In this document: piece by piece, positions 1 to 8,463 of the stretch
Numbering within the stretch: position 1 is the stretch's first letter
Layout of the letters: every line of letters starts with the position of its first letter
From: JBEATZ01 sp041178545
Lineage (GTDB): Bacteria > Planctomycetota > UBA1135 > UBA2386
Assembly: GCA_041178545.1 (NCBI GenBank)
Contig: JBEGVB010000142.1
Coordinates: 1-47,981, forward strand
Direction: 5' to 3'
DNA: 47,981 nt
Program-made: the position numbers and the translations under genes
The notes under the pieces: generated by a model
What the model was told of the DNA's origin: nothing
Database searches by the model: none
The model's input: only the letters and a program-made list of their open reading frames with translations

Positions 1-151
1 GAGGAACCACCGAGGAGTTCCGGACGGGATCCGTGCGGGGTCTCGACGGAGTCGAATGCGGTGGAACCGACGACGAGGAGCGACATGGTGTGGGACAGCA
101 TCCCGTCCCGTGGGCGCACGGACAAGCGCGACGGTCGCGGAAAGTGAGTGC
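1..151. other. left-edge sequence without a supported gene
   Basis: This stretch lies downstream of the stop codon of the flippase-like gene (minus strand, ending at 152). Reading frames across it on both strands look like high-G+C spurious frames. I saw no convincing terminator hairpin with a T-run. A gene may continue beyond the left edge, but nothing in these bases supports one. Confidence 0.5.
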
Positions 152-1366
152 TCAGCCCGCTGGCGGCGGAGCCGACTCCATCGCGACCTCGCGCGCCACG
201 TCGGCACGCGTCACGCGGTCGCGCTCCAGGAGCACGAAGAGTCCGCCGAGCAGCGACCAGAGGGTCATGTGGAGGCGGAAGAGCACGGACAAGGCGACCC
301 CGCGTGTGCCCATCACGGCACCCGGGTTGGCGACACCCTGCACGTACGCGCCGCCGTAGGACGCAAACAGGGTCTTGTAGAGCGCCTCACCCACGCCCCA
401 GCCGTTGGGGGCGATCGGCACCGCGCTGACCACGTTGATGATGGGGATCAGCACGAAGTACTCGAACCACGGCATGCCGATGCCCAGCGCGTCCCCGATG
501 AGGGCGACGCTGACCACGAAGAAGACGTGGTTGCCGATCCCGGACAGCAGGCTGAGTGCGATGACCGACTTGTGGTCGCGGTAGAAGTGGACGGCCTCGT
601 CGACGAGCTTGAGCGTGTTGCCGAGGCGCGGCGGCAGTCGTTCCAGCATCGGCTTGATGCGCAGCACCTGGCGCAACCGCTTGCTGAACGCGATGCAGCC
701 GAGCAACAGGACGCCACCCATCACCGACCAGATGGCCAGGGCGAGGGTCGCGAACCGGTCGAGTGCGAAGAGCACGACCACGGCACCGAGGATCGCCAGG
801 CTGCCCAGCCCGAGGATGCGGTCGACGAAGACCGAAACGAGCGCCGGGATCCGCTTCCCCGGGCAGCGCTTCATGATGTAGAGCGCCTTGATCACGTCGC
901 CGCCCGTGGCGCCGGGCACGACGGAGTTGAAGAACATCCCGATCCACGTGAAGCGCAGCGCCTCGGGGAGGGTGACGCCGAGACCGTTGATGCGCAGCAG
1001 CCACCACCAGCGCATGCCGGACATCATCACGCAGAGGAAGAAGCAGAAGGCACCGGCGCCGAACCGCACGAGGTCCATGGTGCGCCAGTAGGTGACGAAG
1101 CCGGGTGCCACGTCGAGGGAGGTGCCGTCCTGCTGCGGCCCGCGCACGAGCTGCAGTTCCTCGACCTGCCCCTCGGGCACGAAGCGGACGACGTTCTCCT
1201 GCCACGGGCCGACGATGTGACCTGCCTGGACGCGCACGACTGCGTCGTCGGCACCGGTCCAGTTGGCCTGGTCCTGCCACTGCACTCCGCTCGCGACCCA
1301 GTACATCAGGGCCGCGACCAGCAGCAGCTTCAGCAGTTGGGCCAGTGTGGACTTCAAGCCTGCCAT
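152..1366 (-). CDS. flippase-like integral membrane protein (LPG synthase TM / UPF0104 family)
   Basis: The predicted protein has 404 aa and many hydrophobic helices, in the pattern of the lysylphosphatidylglycerol-synthase transmembrane (COG0392/UPF0104) family. Members are thought to move lipid-linked substrates or to be the membrane half of lipid-modifying enzymes. Helix 1 is near residues 5-28. An unusual polar loop (about residues 29-95, probably extracytoplasmic) precedes the next helix. Family-like segments follow, including FNSVVPGATGGDVIKALYI and a PIAPNGWGVGEA segment near the C-terminus. No C-terminal aminoacyl-transferase domain is present, so lysyl transfer is not supported. I chose the ATG at 1366 because the hydrophobic N-terminus begins there and it overlaps the upstream stop by 13 bases. 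As last gene of a five-gene minus-strand chain with galE, a role in glycolipid or envelope lipid handling is an inference. Confidence 0.8.
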   Translation of the reverse strand: MAGLKSTLAQLLKLLLVAALMYWVASGVQWQDQANWTGADDAVVRVQAGHIVGPWQENVVRFVPEGQVEELQLVRGPQQDGTSLDVAPGFVTYWRTMDLVRFGAGAFCFFLCVMMSGMRWWWLLRINGLGVTLPEALRFTWIGMFFNSVVPGATGGDVIKALYIMKRCPGKRIPALVSVFVDRILGLGSLAILGAVVVLFALDRFATLALAIWSVMGGVLLLGCIAFSKRLRQVLRIKPMLERLPPRLGNTLKLVDEAVHFYRDHKSVIALSLLSGIGNHVFFVVSVALIGDALGIGMPWFEYFVLIPIINVVSAVPIAPNGWGVGEALYKTLFASYGGAYVQGVANPGAVMGTRGVALSVLFRLHMTLWSLLGGLFVLLERDRVTRADVAREVAMESAPPPAG

Positions 1367-1944
1367 TCCCCCTTGGGACGGACCTTGGCACGCGCCTCCT
1401 CGATCGTCGCCTGCTCGTCCGCGACCACTGCCAGCAGCGCGCGGCCGAAAACGACCGGGTCGAGACCCAGGTCCGCGAGTGCAGCCGTGCGCACCGGGGC
1501 ACCGCCCTGGGTTGCATTGACCGCGAAGTGGACGAGGGAGGACACCGGACTCACCGTTGCGATGGAGATCGACAGTTTGCCGCCCCCCACGAAAAGGTCG
1601 TCCCCGGAACGGGTCACCCGCATCCCGGCAGGCACCCGTTGGGCGATCCACTCGGCGGCCTGGGCAGATAGCAGCCGTTGCCGGTGCACGGCCAACAGGA
1701 GGTCCCGGTCCCGGAAGGACTCCCACACGAAGTGGACCATGTCATCGGCGCGTATGCCCGGCCCGCCGAGGTCCGCGAGGTCGGCCATCTCGTCGAGCAG
1801 CACGTTGCAGGGCCCCCGGAACCCGACCAGGGCGTCCCCGACGAGCCCTGTGCGCGCGAGGATCCAGTGCGACCGGAGCTGGGAGCCGTCATACGCGAGT
1901 GGCTCCTCCATCCATGCGGTGGCAAGCGGCTGGAAGCGGCTCAC
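1354..1944 (-). CDS. DUF366-like protein
   Basis: The predicted protein has 196 aa and resembles the uncharacterised DUF366 family, in which an early YDGSQLRSHW segment is followed by GDALVGFRGPCNV, an acidic LDEMADL stretch and a WESF block. No catalytic residues can be assigned and the function is unknown. No signal peptide or membrane helix is seen, so it is probably cytoplasmic. The start is a GTG at 1944 whose last two bases form the upstream stop in a GTGA overlap (1941-1944). This implies translational coupling to the lipoprotein gene. The 3' end overlaps the flippase gene by 13 bases. The family assignment rests on recalled sequence patterns and is moderately sure. Confidence 0.6.
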   Translation of the reverse strand: MSRFQPLATAWMEEPLAYDGSQLRSHWILARTGLVGDALVGFRGPCNVLLDEMADLADLGGPGIRADDMVHFVWESFRDRDLLLAVHRQRLLSAQAAEWIAQRVPAGMRVTRSGDDLFVGGGKLSISIATVSPVSSLVHFAVNATQGGAPVRTAALADLGLDPVVFGRALLAVVADEQATIEEARAKVRPKGEWQA

Positions 1945-3116
1945 GAGGCCTTCCTCAGCGTGGTGAGGAACTCGCGGACCCAAGCCAGGTCATAGTCGAC
2001 CGACTTGCCGAGGCAGCGGCACAAGGCCTCTTGCGCGGGGATGCGGAGGCTCGTGATGAAGGCTTCCTCGTCGAGGACCTGGAGACAGAGGAACTGGAGC
2101 GGGGAGAAGGGCTCCCAGCCCTGGTGGCGCGGCAGCCGCACGACGCGCTCGGCACGCACGCGGTCGAGTTGGCCGCACAGGTGGATCATGCGGAGCCGCA
2201 CGTACGGATCCGGGTCGATGTTGATCTTCTGGCCTGCAGCGACCTCGGGCGGGACGCTGATCATCGCGAGGATCAGTGGCACGCTGTCGACGCCGCCGTT
2301 GCGGTGTGCGATCTCGATGGCGCGCAGCCGGAGCGGCAGCATCTCTGGCCCAGGGGCGACCATCGAACGGGCCAGCAGCGACTGCGCACAGTGCCTTGCG
2401 GCCAGCTGCCACGACGCGATCGTGGCCGCGACCAGTTCCTCGTCTGTCTCGTTGGCAAGCGCTGCGGCAAGGTCGCTGACGAGCGCGTACCGCTGCTCGC
2501 TGGTGGGCAACGGCAGCATGGTGATGCGACGCAGTGCATCGAGGTATGCGGTGCGGGCATCGCCGACCAGCGGCGCCGTACGCGAGATCGGCCGCTGGGC
2601 ACGGAGGACGTCGACGATCTCCGCGTAGCCTGCGGGGAGCGTCGGCTGCCTCGAGGCGTCGTCGACACCCTCGAGCAGGTTCCAGCCATGGACCATCGCC
2701 AGGTGCTCGACTGCGTCCAGTGCCACGCAACGTGACAACGGCGACGCGTCGACCTCCACCACCGGGACCACGCGCACCAGCAGCTGGGCGGCACGACGCA
2801 CGTCCTCGCGCGCCTTCTCCGGCAGAACGGCCATGCGCGCGCGGGCCTCCTGGGCGGCCGTGGGCTGGGCCTCCAGGCCCGTCTCGTCCCCGAACAAGAG
2901 GCCGAAGAGCGGCGGGAACAACCAGACCCAGCTCATGCGCTCGTACCAGGAGGACACGCTTGCCTCGGTGCGGTACGTCACCCTGCGCTCGTCTGCCGTG
3001 CCCTCCACGGCAACCAGGTTGTCGTAGTCCCGCAGCGCCTGCCGCCACGAGAGGTTGTGCACCGTGCAGGAGGCGGCAAGCAGCGCGAGGGCAAGCAGCG
3101 TCAGACGGTCACGCAT
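1941..3116 (-). CDS. exported lipoprotein with HEAT-like C-terminal part
   Basis: The predicted protein has 391 aa and starts with a lipoprotein signal (MRDRLTLLALALLAASC, lipobox LAASC), so it should be lipid-anchored after export. A hydrophobic WVWLFPPLFGLLFG segment near residue 70 could be a second membrane-associated stretch. The rest is alpha-helical with leucine/alanine-rich helical pairs that look HEAT-like (for example DPDPYVRLRMIHLCGQL near the C-terminus). No enzyme motif is visible. I prefer the ATG at 3116 because a GGGGGG tract lies 8 bases upstream; an in-frame ATG at 3122 is possible. The gene overlaps the galE stop and is itself coupled to the DUF366-like gene. Confidence 0.7.
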   Translation of the reverse strand: MRDRLTLLALALLAASCTVHNLSWRQALRDYDNLVAVEGTADERRVTYRTEASVSSWYERMSWVWLFPPLFGLLFGDETGLEAQPTAAQEARARMAVLPEKAREDVRRAAQLLVRVVPVVEVDASPLSRCVALDAVEHLAMVHGWNLLEGVDDASRQPTLPAGYAEIVDVLRAQRPISRTAPLVGDARTAYLDALRRITMLPLPTSEQRYALVSDLAAALANETDEELVAATIASWQLAARHCAQSLLARSMVAPGPEMLPLRLRAIEIAHRNGGVDSVPLILAMISVPPEVAAGQKINIDPDPYVRLRMIHLCGQLDRVRAERVVRLPRHQGWEPFSPLQFLCLQVLDEEAFITSLRIPAQEALCRCLGKSVDYDLAWVREFLTTLRKAS

Positions 3117-4119
3117 CGCCATAGCCCCCCGGGTGCTCGGAGTGCCAGCGCCATGCCGTGCGGACGATCGTCTCGATGTCCGAGTGCCGGGCCTTCCAGC
3201 CCAGCTCGGAGGCGATCTTCGCGGGGCTGCCGACCAGCACCGGTGGGTCACCGGCACGGCGGCCCACCACCTCGTGGGGAACGCGTCGACCGGTGACGCG
3301 TTCCGCGGTGCGGATCACCTCGAGCACCGTGGTACCGGTCGCGTTGCCGAGGTTGTAGGCACGCGCGCCCCCGGTGCCCGACAGCATGCTGCGGAGGGCA
3401 CGGACGTGGGCGTCGGCGAGGTCGGCCACGTGCACGTAGTCGCGGATACAGGTGCCGTCGCGGGTCGGGTAGTCGTTGCCGAAGACCTTGAGGGAGTGCA
3501 TCCGCCCGGCGGCGGCCCGCAGCACGAGCGGGATGAGGTGCGTCTCCGGGTCGTGGTCCTCGCCGAGCCGGCCCTCCGGGTCCGCACCGGCTGCGTTGAA
3601 GTAGCGCAGCGCCACGCTGTCGAGGCCGTGGGCCCGGTGGTAGTCGCGCAACAGGTACTCGCACACCAGCTTGGTGTTGCCGTATGGGTTGACGGGCAGC
3701 TGCGGGAACGTCTCGACGATCGGCATCTCCTTCGGCTCGCCGTAGGTCGCACACGTGGAGCTGAACACGATCCTCTTGATGCCGGCGAGCAGCATCGCGT
3801 CGAGCAGGTTGAGCGTCCCGCCCACGTTGTTGCGGTAGTAGCTGCCCGGGTCGGTCACCGACTCTCCCACGTAACACCGTGCCGCGAAGTGCACCACCGC
3901 GGCGATCCCCCTCCCGGCAAGCGCATCGTCGAGGAACGCGCGGTCCAGCAAGGAGCCCTGCAGCAGCTCGGCACCGAGGAGGGCACCTCGGTGCCCCTCG
4001 CTCAGGTCGTCGATCACGACCACGCGGAATCCCTGCTCGCGCAACGCGAGGACCGTGTGGGAACCGATGTAGCCGGCGCCGCCGACGACGGCGATCAACG
4101 GTTGCAGTGCTTGATCCAT
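3109..4119 (-). CDS. galE: UDP-glucose 4-epimerase
   Basis: The 336-aa protein is a short-chain dehydrogenase/reductase of the extended GalE type. It interconverts UDP-glucose and UDP-galactose with tightly bound NAD in the cytoplasm, supplying galactose for surface glycans. The NAD-binding GGAGYIGSH motif is at residues 13-21. A VIDDLSEGH segment, an SSTCATYGEP segment that carries the catalytic-loop Ser/Thr, and the YxxxK pair in NPYGNTK (Tyr near residue 146) follow. The length is normal for the family. The ATG at 4119 lies inside the 3' end of the upstream HEAT-repeat gene (25-base overlap), and the 3' end overlaps the next lipoprotein gene, so expression is probably coupled. Related epimerases can accept N-acetylated sugars, so the exact substrate is not certain. 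Confidence 0.92.
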   Translation of the reverse strand: MDQALQPLIAVVGGAGYIGSHTVLALREQGFRVVVIDDLSEGHRGALLGAELLQGSLLDRAFLDDALAGRGIAAVVHFAARCYVGESVTDPGSYYRNNVGGTLNLLDAMLLAGIKRIVFSSTCATYGEPKEMPIVETFPQLPVNPYGNTKLVCEYLLRDYHRAHGLDSVALRYFNAAGADPEGRLGEDHDPETHLIPLVLRAAAGRMHSLKVFGNDYPTRDGTCIRDYVHVADLADAHVRALRSMLSGTGGARAYNLGNATGTTVLEVIRTAERVTGRRVPHEVVGRRAGDPPVLVGSPAKIASELGWKARHSDIETIVRTAWRWHSEHPGGYGDA

Positions 4120-5147
4120 GCTGCTGCAGTGTCCCTTCTCCGCGCCGAGGATCCATAGCCAGCCGGGTCCGACGGCGGACCACTGGGGTGCAGTCGCCGC
4201 AGGGCGGCAACCACGGCGGTGAACACGTCCTCGTCCTGTTCCGGTTCGAGCGCCGCCAGCAGCACCGGCACGACCGCTGGCACGCCGAGAGCACCCAGCC
4301 GGCCCGCAGCCGCCACCCGCACCTCGGGAGCGGGGTCGCGCAGCATGGCTCCGGCGAGGTCCAGCATTGCGTCGACGTCGAGAGTCGCACCCTGGAGGGC
4401 AAGCACCCGGACCGAGGGGTCGGGGTCCACCACGCCGGCAGCCACGGCTCGCACGGCGACTTCGCCACCCAAGGCCATGAGCCGTCCCAGCGCAGCCCGT
4501 CGCACGGCCGCGTCGGGCGCTCCCCGGAGGTTGCCGAGGAGGTCGCGCACCTTGATGGTGCGCGGGCGCAGCTCGGTGTCGACCTCGCCCCGCAAGGCAG
4601 CAAGCTCGGCCTCGCGCGCGACGACCCACGGGTCCGAGGCGTGCACCTGGAGGACCTGCCGGAGCGTGTCCGCCGCGTCCTCAGGTCGCCCCTCCAGCCA
4701 CTGGAGCTCTGCCAGCTCCACGAGCACCCCGGGATGGAGCGCCGCGATGCCGACCTCATCCCGCAACTGCTCGAGGCTTCGCGCGGCCTCGGCACGCATC
4801 CCCAAGTCCCGCATCAAGCCGGCCCTGGCCAGACGCAGCCGGCCGTCCGTGGGGCGTCGCTGCAGCGCAGCCTCCACCGCTGCAAGTGCATCGTGGTGTC
4901 GCTCCCGCCCGGCAAGGGAAGCAGCGAGTTGCAGCGCAGCCTCCTCAGGGTCCGCGCCAGTGGCCAGTTCCTCCCGGACGACCCGCTCCCCAGGGTCCTC
5001 GACCGGTTCCCGGGCGGGCTCCTCGCGGACCTCTCGCCCCGGCTCCAGCAGGCTCGGGGCAACCGGAGCCACTTGCCGGGGCGCCCCCGTCTCTGCCACA
5101 CAGCCCAAGGCCGCGCAGACCAGCAGCAGGGCCAGAACGCATCGCAT
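4095..5147 (-). CDS. TPR/HEAT-repeat lipoprotein
   Basis: The predicted protein has 350 aa. It begins with a short hydrophobic signal ending in VCAALGC, which could be a lipobox. A low-complexity Pro/Glu/Arg linker follows (about residues 20-60). Next is a tetratricopeptide-like region (about 60-190) with alternating helices such as LAASLAGRERHHDALAAVEA. The C-terminal half holds HEAT-like repeats (AAVRRAALGRLMALGG, PSVRVLALQGA, PEVRVAAAGRLGALG). This is a protein-interaction scaffold with no catalytic motif. It heads the minus-strand chain that continues into galE. The ATG at 5147 fits the signal peptide. A 69-base spacer separates it from the divergent phosphatase gene. Confidence 0.75.
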   Translation of the reverse strand: MRCVLALLLVCAALGCVAETGAPRQVAPVAPSLLEPGREVREEPAREPVEDPGERVVREELATGADPEEAALQLAASLAGRERHHDALAAVEAALQRRPTDGRLRLARAGLMRDLGMRAEAARSLEQLRDEVGIAALHPGVLVELAELQWLEGRPEDAADTLRQVLQVHASDPWVVAREAELAALRGEVDTELRPRTIKVRDLLGNLRGAPDAAVRRAALGRLMALGGEVAVRAVAAGVVDPDPSVRVLALQGATLDVDAMLDLAGAMLRDPAPEVRVAAAGRLGALGVPAVVPVLLAALEPEQDEDVFTAVVAALRRLHPSGPPSDPAGYGSSARRRDTAAAWIKHCNR

Positions 5148-5216
5148 GGGCCGCTTGTACCCAGCGCCACGACTGTTGACCCTTGTTTTCCCATGCGGCA
5201 CGAGGAACCTGCAGCC

Positions 5217-6074
5217 ATGGCTGCACGTGCACTCGGCCCCACGCGTCTACGACGACTCCGCTCGCAGCTCTGCGACCTGGTCGCAGAGGCCGGCAGGCGC
5301 GTCCGCGCGAGGAGCTCTGGCCTGAGGCGGGCCGACGTCCGCAGGAAGGGCCCCGGGGACTTCGTCACCGCAGTCGACCTCGCGATCGAGCGGTGGCTCC
5401 GCTCCGAACTTGGGGCGATGCTGCCGGGAGCAGGGTTCCTCGGCGAGGAGACCACCTCCGCCGGGCTTGAGCAGGGGCTGGTCTGGTGCGTGGACCCCAT
5501 CGACGGCACCAGCAACTTCGCCCACGGACTGACCCAGTACGCCGTCGCCATTGCCCTCCTCCACCGCCGACGTCCGGTGGTGGCCGCTGTCTGGGTCGCA
5601 CCTCAGGGCGATGTGCTCGCCGCCGCAGCAGGTTGCGGCGCGACCCGCAACGGACGCGTCCTGCGGATCCCCGTGGGGCGGGCCGACGACGCAGCGATCC
5701 ACGGTGCACAGTGGTTCCGCGGCACCGGCGACCTCCGGTTCCTGGCGGCCCTGCAGGCCGACGGGGCCAGGATCCGCACCTTCGGCAGCACGGTGGTCCA
5801 GTTGATGGATGTCGCGTGCGGCCGGCTCGACGCAAACGTGCAGCAACAGGGTCGCATCTGGGACGTCGCCGCACCGGGCCTCATCCTGGTGGAGGCGGGT
5901 GGGAAGTTCACGGACTGGGGCGGCAAACCGGTGTTTCCCTTCCCGAGCCTGCAGGTGGAACACACCGCCACCCTTGCAGCGTCGGCACCCGTGCACCGCG
6001 CGCTCAGGTCCGCACTCGCAGGGGCGGGCCTCGTCGAGGGCAAATCGTTTCGCCGGAGTAACAAGCGACACTGA
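5217..6074 (+). CDS. inositol monophosphatase family protein
   Basis: The 285-aa protein belongs to the Mg-dependent, Li-sensitive sugar-phosphatase superfamily (IMPase, histidinol-phosphatase and related enzymes). Visible motifs are GEE at residues 76-78, DPIDGTSN at 93-100 (metal ligands) and WDVAAPG with its Asp near residue 216, all at family-typical spacing. It is cytoplasmic and should release phosphate from inositol-1-phosphate or a related substrate. Family members also act on histidinol phosphate, fructose 1,6-bisphosphate or 3'-phosphoadenosine 5'-phosphate, so the substrate is open. The ATG at 5217 has GAGGA 10 bases upstream. An alternative ATG at 5193 would add 8 residues. A TTGACC hexamer at 5176-5181 might be part of a promoter, but I see no good -10 partner. 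Confidence 0.88.
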   Translation: MAARALGPTRLRRLRSQLCDLVAEAGRRVRARSSGLRRADVRRKGPGDFVTAVDLAIERWLRSELGAMLPGAGFLGEETTSAGLEQGLVWCVDPIDGTSNFAHGLTQYAVAIALLHRRRPVVAAVWVAPQGDVLAAAAGCGATRNGRVLRIPVGRADDAAIHGAQWFRGTGDLRFLAALQADGARIRTFGSTVVQLMDVACGRLDANVQQQGRIWDVAAPGLILVEAGGKFTDWGGKPVFPFPSLQVEHTATLAASAPVHRALRSALAGAGLVEGKSFRRSNKRH

Positions 6075-6189
6075 GCCAGTGGTTGCTACGCCCACGAAAC
6101 CAGCAAGGTCCGGGGATCCAGGCCTTCTGCGAACCGAAGTCGAGGCATGGCAGGGGTATCGGAAAATCCTTGCGCAGGTGGAACCACAT

Positions 6190-6217
6190 TTGCTGAGCGG
6201 CGCGCGGCGGCTATAAG
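6190..6217 (+). promoter_or_regulatory. candidate sigma-70-type promoter for the HEAT-repeat gene
   Basis: TTGCTG (6190-6195) and TATAAG (6212-6217) are separated by 16 bases, which is close to the vegetative consensus. Transcription would start near 6224, giving a leader of about 54 bases before the ATG at 6278. This AT-containing -10 box stands out against the G+C-rich background. It is a sequence-based guess only. Confidence 0.5.
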
Positions 6218-6277
6218 CCTGCCATCCCTGCGCGGCTCCCGGACCCAGGAGCCCTGTGTGAACGGAGACATCCCATC

Positions 6278-8341
6278 ATGAAGAAGCTTGTCCTTGCGAG
6301 CCTGACCTGTGCTGGTCTGGTTGCTCTCCTGCCCGAGACCGGCCTGGCCCACGGCGGCCAGTACCGCGGTCCTGGCGACGTCGTCCCCCCCAGCCCTGGC
6401 GGCGGACGCGGCACCGGCGGCCCTTCCGGCCCCACCACGGGCGGCCCCGCCGGCCCCTCGACCCCTGGCCCCGGCGGCCCCTCGACCCCCGGACCGTCGG
6501 GTCCGGCCACGGGTGGCCCTGCAGGTCCCGGCCCGGCCAAGGGCCCGACGACCGGCGGTCGCGGCATCCAGCTCGAGGACGACCTCACCCGCTGGGAGTT
6601 CTGGTGGGAGTTCAACAAGGACCCCTTCATCCGCCTGAAGCAGGCGATCCAGACGGGCGCCGTCCAGACGGGCTCGGACGAGTTCTTCCTCGGTGCCACG
6701 CGCCGCGTGGAGGCGAAGGACTCCCTCAAGCCGTCGGAAGAGGACGTGCTCAACAACATCCTGCCCGCCCTCAAGAAGGCGATCGACTCCACCGACCAGC
6801 GCGACATCAACTCGTCGTGCATGGTTGCCATGGCGAAGATCGGCAAGGACCACCCCGACTTCAAGCTGACCAAGGACGTGTTCACCCCGCGCCTGCGCAA
6901 GGGTGACCAAGAGGTTGTCGAGACCGCGGCACTGGCGATCGGCATCGCAGCGCTCGCGGACGAGGACAGCATCAACCTGCTCTCGGGCCTGGCCCTCGAC
7001 AACGAAGCCGGCCGCAAGGCCTGCGAGAAGGGCGAGGTCAACGAGCGCACGCGCGCCTTCGCCACCTACGGCCTGGGACTGGTCGCCTACCGCACCAGCA
7101 ACACCGAGGTGAAGAAGAAGGTCTACGAGACCGCGCAGAAGCTCCTGTCGGACGACAAGCTGAGCAGCCGCAACATCAAGGTTGCCGCCATCAACGCGCT
7201 GAGCCTGCTCAACGTGGGCGCTGACGGCGACAAGGCCCTGCTGGACGACACGCTCAAGGCGCTGACGGACTACTACAACAAGCCGTTGGGCGCCGGCGAG
7301 CAGCTGATCCAGTCGCACTGCCCCACGGCCATTGCCAAGCTCCTCGGCCGCAGCCACGAGCGTTCGGCGGAGTACAAGAAGCTCTTCGCAGCCGACCTGC
7401 AGGAGAAGGGCAAGGTCAAGCGCAGCAACGACACGATCTTCATGTCGTGCGCACTCGCCCTCGGCAGCATGGCCCTCCCCTACGAGGACGACAAGTCCGA
7501 GGACGCGGAGTACAGCAAGCTGCTGCTCGAGTCGTGGCGCACCAACAAGAACGAGCAGACGCGCTACTTCTCGATCCTCGCCCTCGGCCAGATCGGTGGC
7601 GCGGCCAACCGCGACAACATGATCAAGGAGTTCGACAAGGGCGGCAAGGCGCTCGAGAAGCCGTGGGCAGCCATCGCGATGGGTGTCTACGCCTTCAACA
7701 GGATCGACGCTGCCAAGGCCCAGGGTCGCACCCCTGAGCCGGAGCGCGGCATCGGCGAGACCCTGCGCAAGAGCATGGCCGAGCTGAAGAACCCGAGCGC
7801 CCTGTCGGGCATCGCGGTGGCCCTCGGCCTCGCCCAGTACAAGGACGCTGCCGACGACATCCGTGCACTGCTGCAGAAGAAGGTCAACGAGGACGAACTC
7901 GCCGGCTACCTCTGCATCGGCCTCGCCCTGATGAACGACGACCGCTCCAAGGAGGAGATCCGCACGATCGTCGCCAAGTCGGTCCGTCGTCCAGACCTGC
8001 TCAAGCAGGCCTCGATCGCGCTGGGCAAGCTCGGCGACAAGGGCGTTGCGGACCAGCTGCTCGGCCTGCTCAACGAAGGCGATGCCAACCTGGCCAAGCT
8101 GAGTGCCATCGCCTCGGCCCTCGGCTTCATCGGTGACCGTCGCACGATCGAGCCGCTCAAGAAGCTGCTCTTCGACGACAAGCTCACCGAGCTGTCGCGC
8201 GCCTTCGCTGCAGTGGCCCTGGGTGGCGTGGCTGACAAGGAGGACCTGCCCTGGAACTCCAAGATCGGCACGAACCTCAACTACCGCGCGTCGGTCGAGA
8301 CCCTGACGGACAAGACCGCGGGCATCCTCGACATCCTCTGA
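6278..8341 (+). CDS. exported HEAT-repeat protein with Gly/Pro-rich N-terminal linker (paralog 1)
   Basis: The predicted protein has 687 aa. A signal peptide (residues 1-24) should be cut after Ala24, leaving a mature N-terminus HGGQYRGPGDVVPP. A Gly/Pro/Thr/Ser-rich linker (39-94) follows, then a conserved LEDDLTRWEFWWEFNKDPF block (about 99-117). The remainder is tandem alpha-helical HEAT-like repeats (for example ETAALAIGIAALAD, KVAAINALSLLNVG, ASIALGKLGDKGVADQLL, LSAIASALGFIGDRRTIEPL). It ends in NYRASVETLTDKTAGILDIL. The lysine-rich, acidic composition suggests a soluble, abundant extracytoplasmic scaffold; no enzyme motif is visible. GGAG 10 bases upstream supports the ATG at 6278. The next gene is a clear paralog. 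The long open frame on the opposite strand here is a composition artefact. Confidence 0.85.
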   Translation: MKKLVLASLTCAGLVALLPETGLAHGGQYRGPGDVVPPSPGGGRGTGGPSGPTTGGPAGPSTPGPGGPSTPGPSGPATGGPAGPGPAKGPTTGGRGIQLEDDLTRWEFWWEFNKDPFIRLKQAIQTGAVQTGSDEFFLGATRRVEAKDSLKPSEEDVLNNILPALKKAIDSTDQRDINSSCMVAMAKIGKDHPDFKLTKDVFTPRLRKGDQEVVETAALAIGIAALADEDSINLLSGLALDNEAGRKACEKGEVNERTRAFATYGLGLVAYRTSNTEVKKKVYETAQKLLSDDKLSSRNIKVAAINALSLLNVGADGDKALLDDTLKALTDYYNKPLGAGEQLIQSHCPTAIAKLLGRSHERSAEYKKLFAADLQEKGKVKRSNDTIFMSCALALGSMALPYEDDKSEDAEYSKLLLESWRTNKNEQTRYFSILALGQIGGAANRDNMIKEFDKGGKALEKPWAAIAMGVYAFNRIDAAKAQGRTPEPERGIGETLRKSMAELKNPSALSGIAVALGLAQYKDAADDIRALLQKKVNEDELAGYLCIGLALMNDDRSKEEIRTIVAKSVRRPDLLKQASIALGKLGDKGVADQLLGLLNEGDANLAKLSAIASALGFIGDRRTIEPLKKLLFDDKLTELSRAFAAVALGGVADKEDLPWNSKIGTNLNYRASVETLTDKTAGILDIL
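6392..6559 (+). repeat. Gly/Pro-rich imperfect repeat encoding the linker of the HEAT protein
   Basis: The DNA repeats units that encode GGP-A/S-GP and GGPSTPGP. The block GGCCCCTCGACCCC(T/C)GG occurs twice in tandem. The paralog has a shorter and different Gly/Ser-rich linker at this place, so this segment varies in length between copies. It is likely a flexible spacer made by repeat slippage. Confidence 0.7.
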
Positions 8342-8349
8342 CAGGGAAC

Positions 8350-8364
8350 GGACCGCAACGGTCC
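8350..8364 (+). other. small hairpin just after the HEAT gene stop
   Basis: GGACCG (8350-8355) and CGGTCC (8359-8364) form a perfect 6-bp stem with a CAA loop, 8 bases after the stop codon. It sits immediately before the larger terminator-like hairpin and may act with it. Confidence 0.5.
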
Positions 8365-8367
8365 CTG

Positions 8368-8411
8368 CCGCGGGGAGGCCCACTCCGGTGGTCCTCCCCG
8401 CGGTTCGTTTT
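8368..8411 (+). terminator. Rho-independent terminator-like hairpin
   Basis: CCGCGGGGAGG (8368-8378) pairs perfectly with CCTCCCCGCGG (8393-8403), an 11-bp G+C-rich stem. The enclosed sequence can form a further CCAC/GTGG stem. The hairpin is followed directly by TTCGTTTT (8404-8411). It lies between the two paralogous HEAT-repeat genes and probably ends the first transcript or attenuates read-through into the second. Confidence 0.8.
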
Positions 8412-8463
8412 GGCCCACAGGTCCACCGCGCAAATGGCACGCGGCTTGCATTGGACGTGGACG

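Noticed and set aside
56..1966. A long plus-strand open frame opposite the flippase and DUF366-like genes
   Set aside because: The translation is an Arg/His/Glu-rich shadow with no family features. The minus strand shows coherent membrane and DUF366-like proteins with overlapping starts and stops.
6392..6559. Possible CRISPR-like or intergenic tandem repeat
   Set aside because: The repeats are in frame and encode a Gly/Pro-rich linker, and there are no regularly spaced unique spacers.
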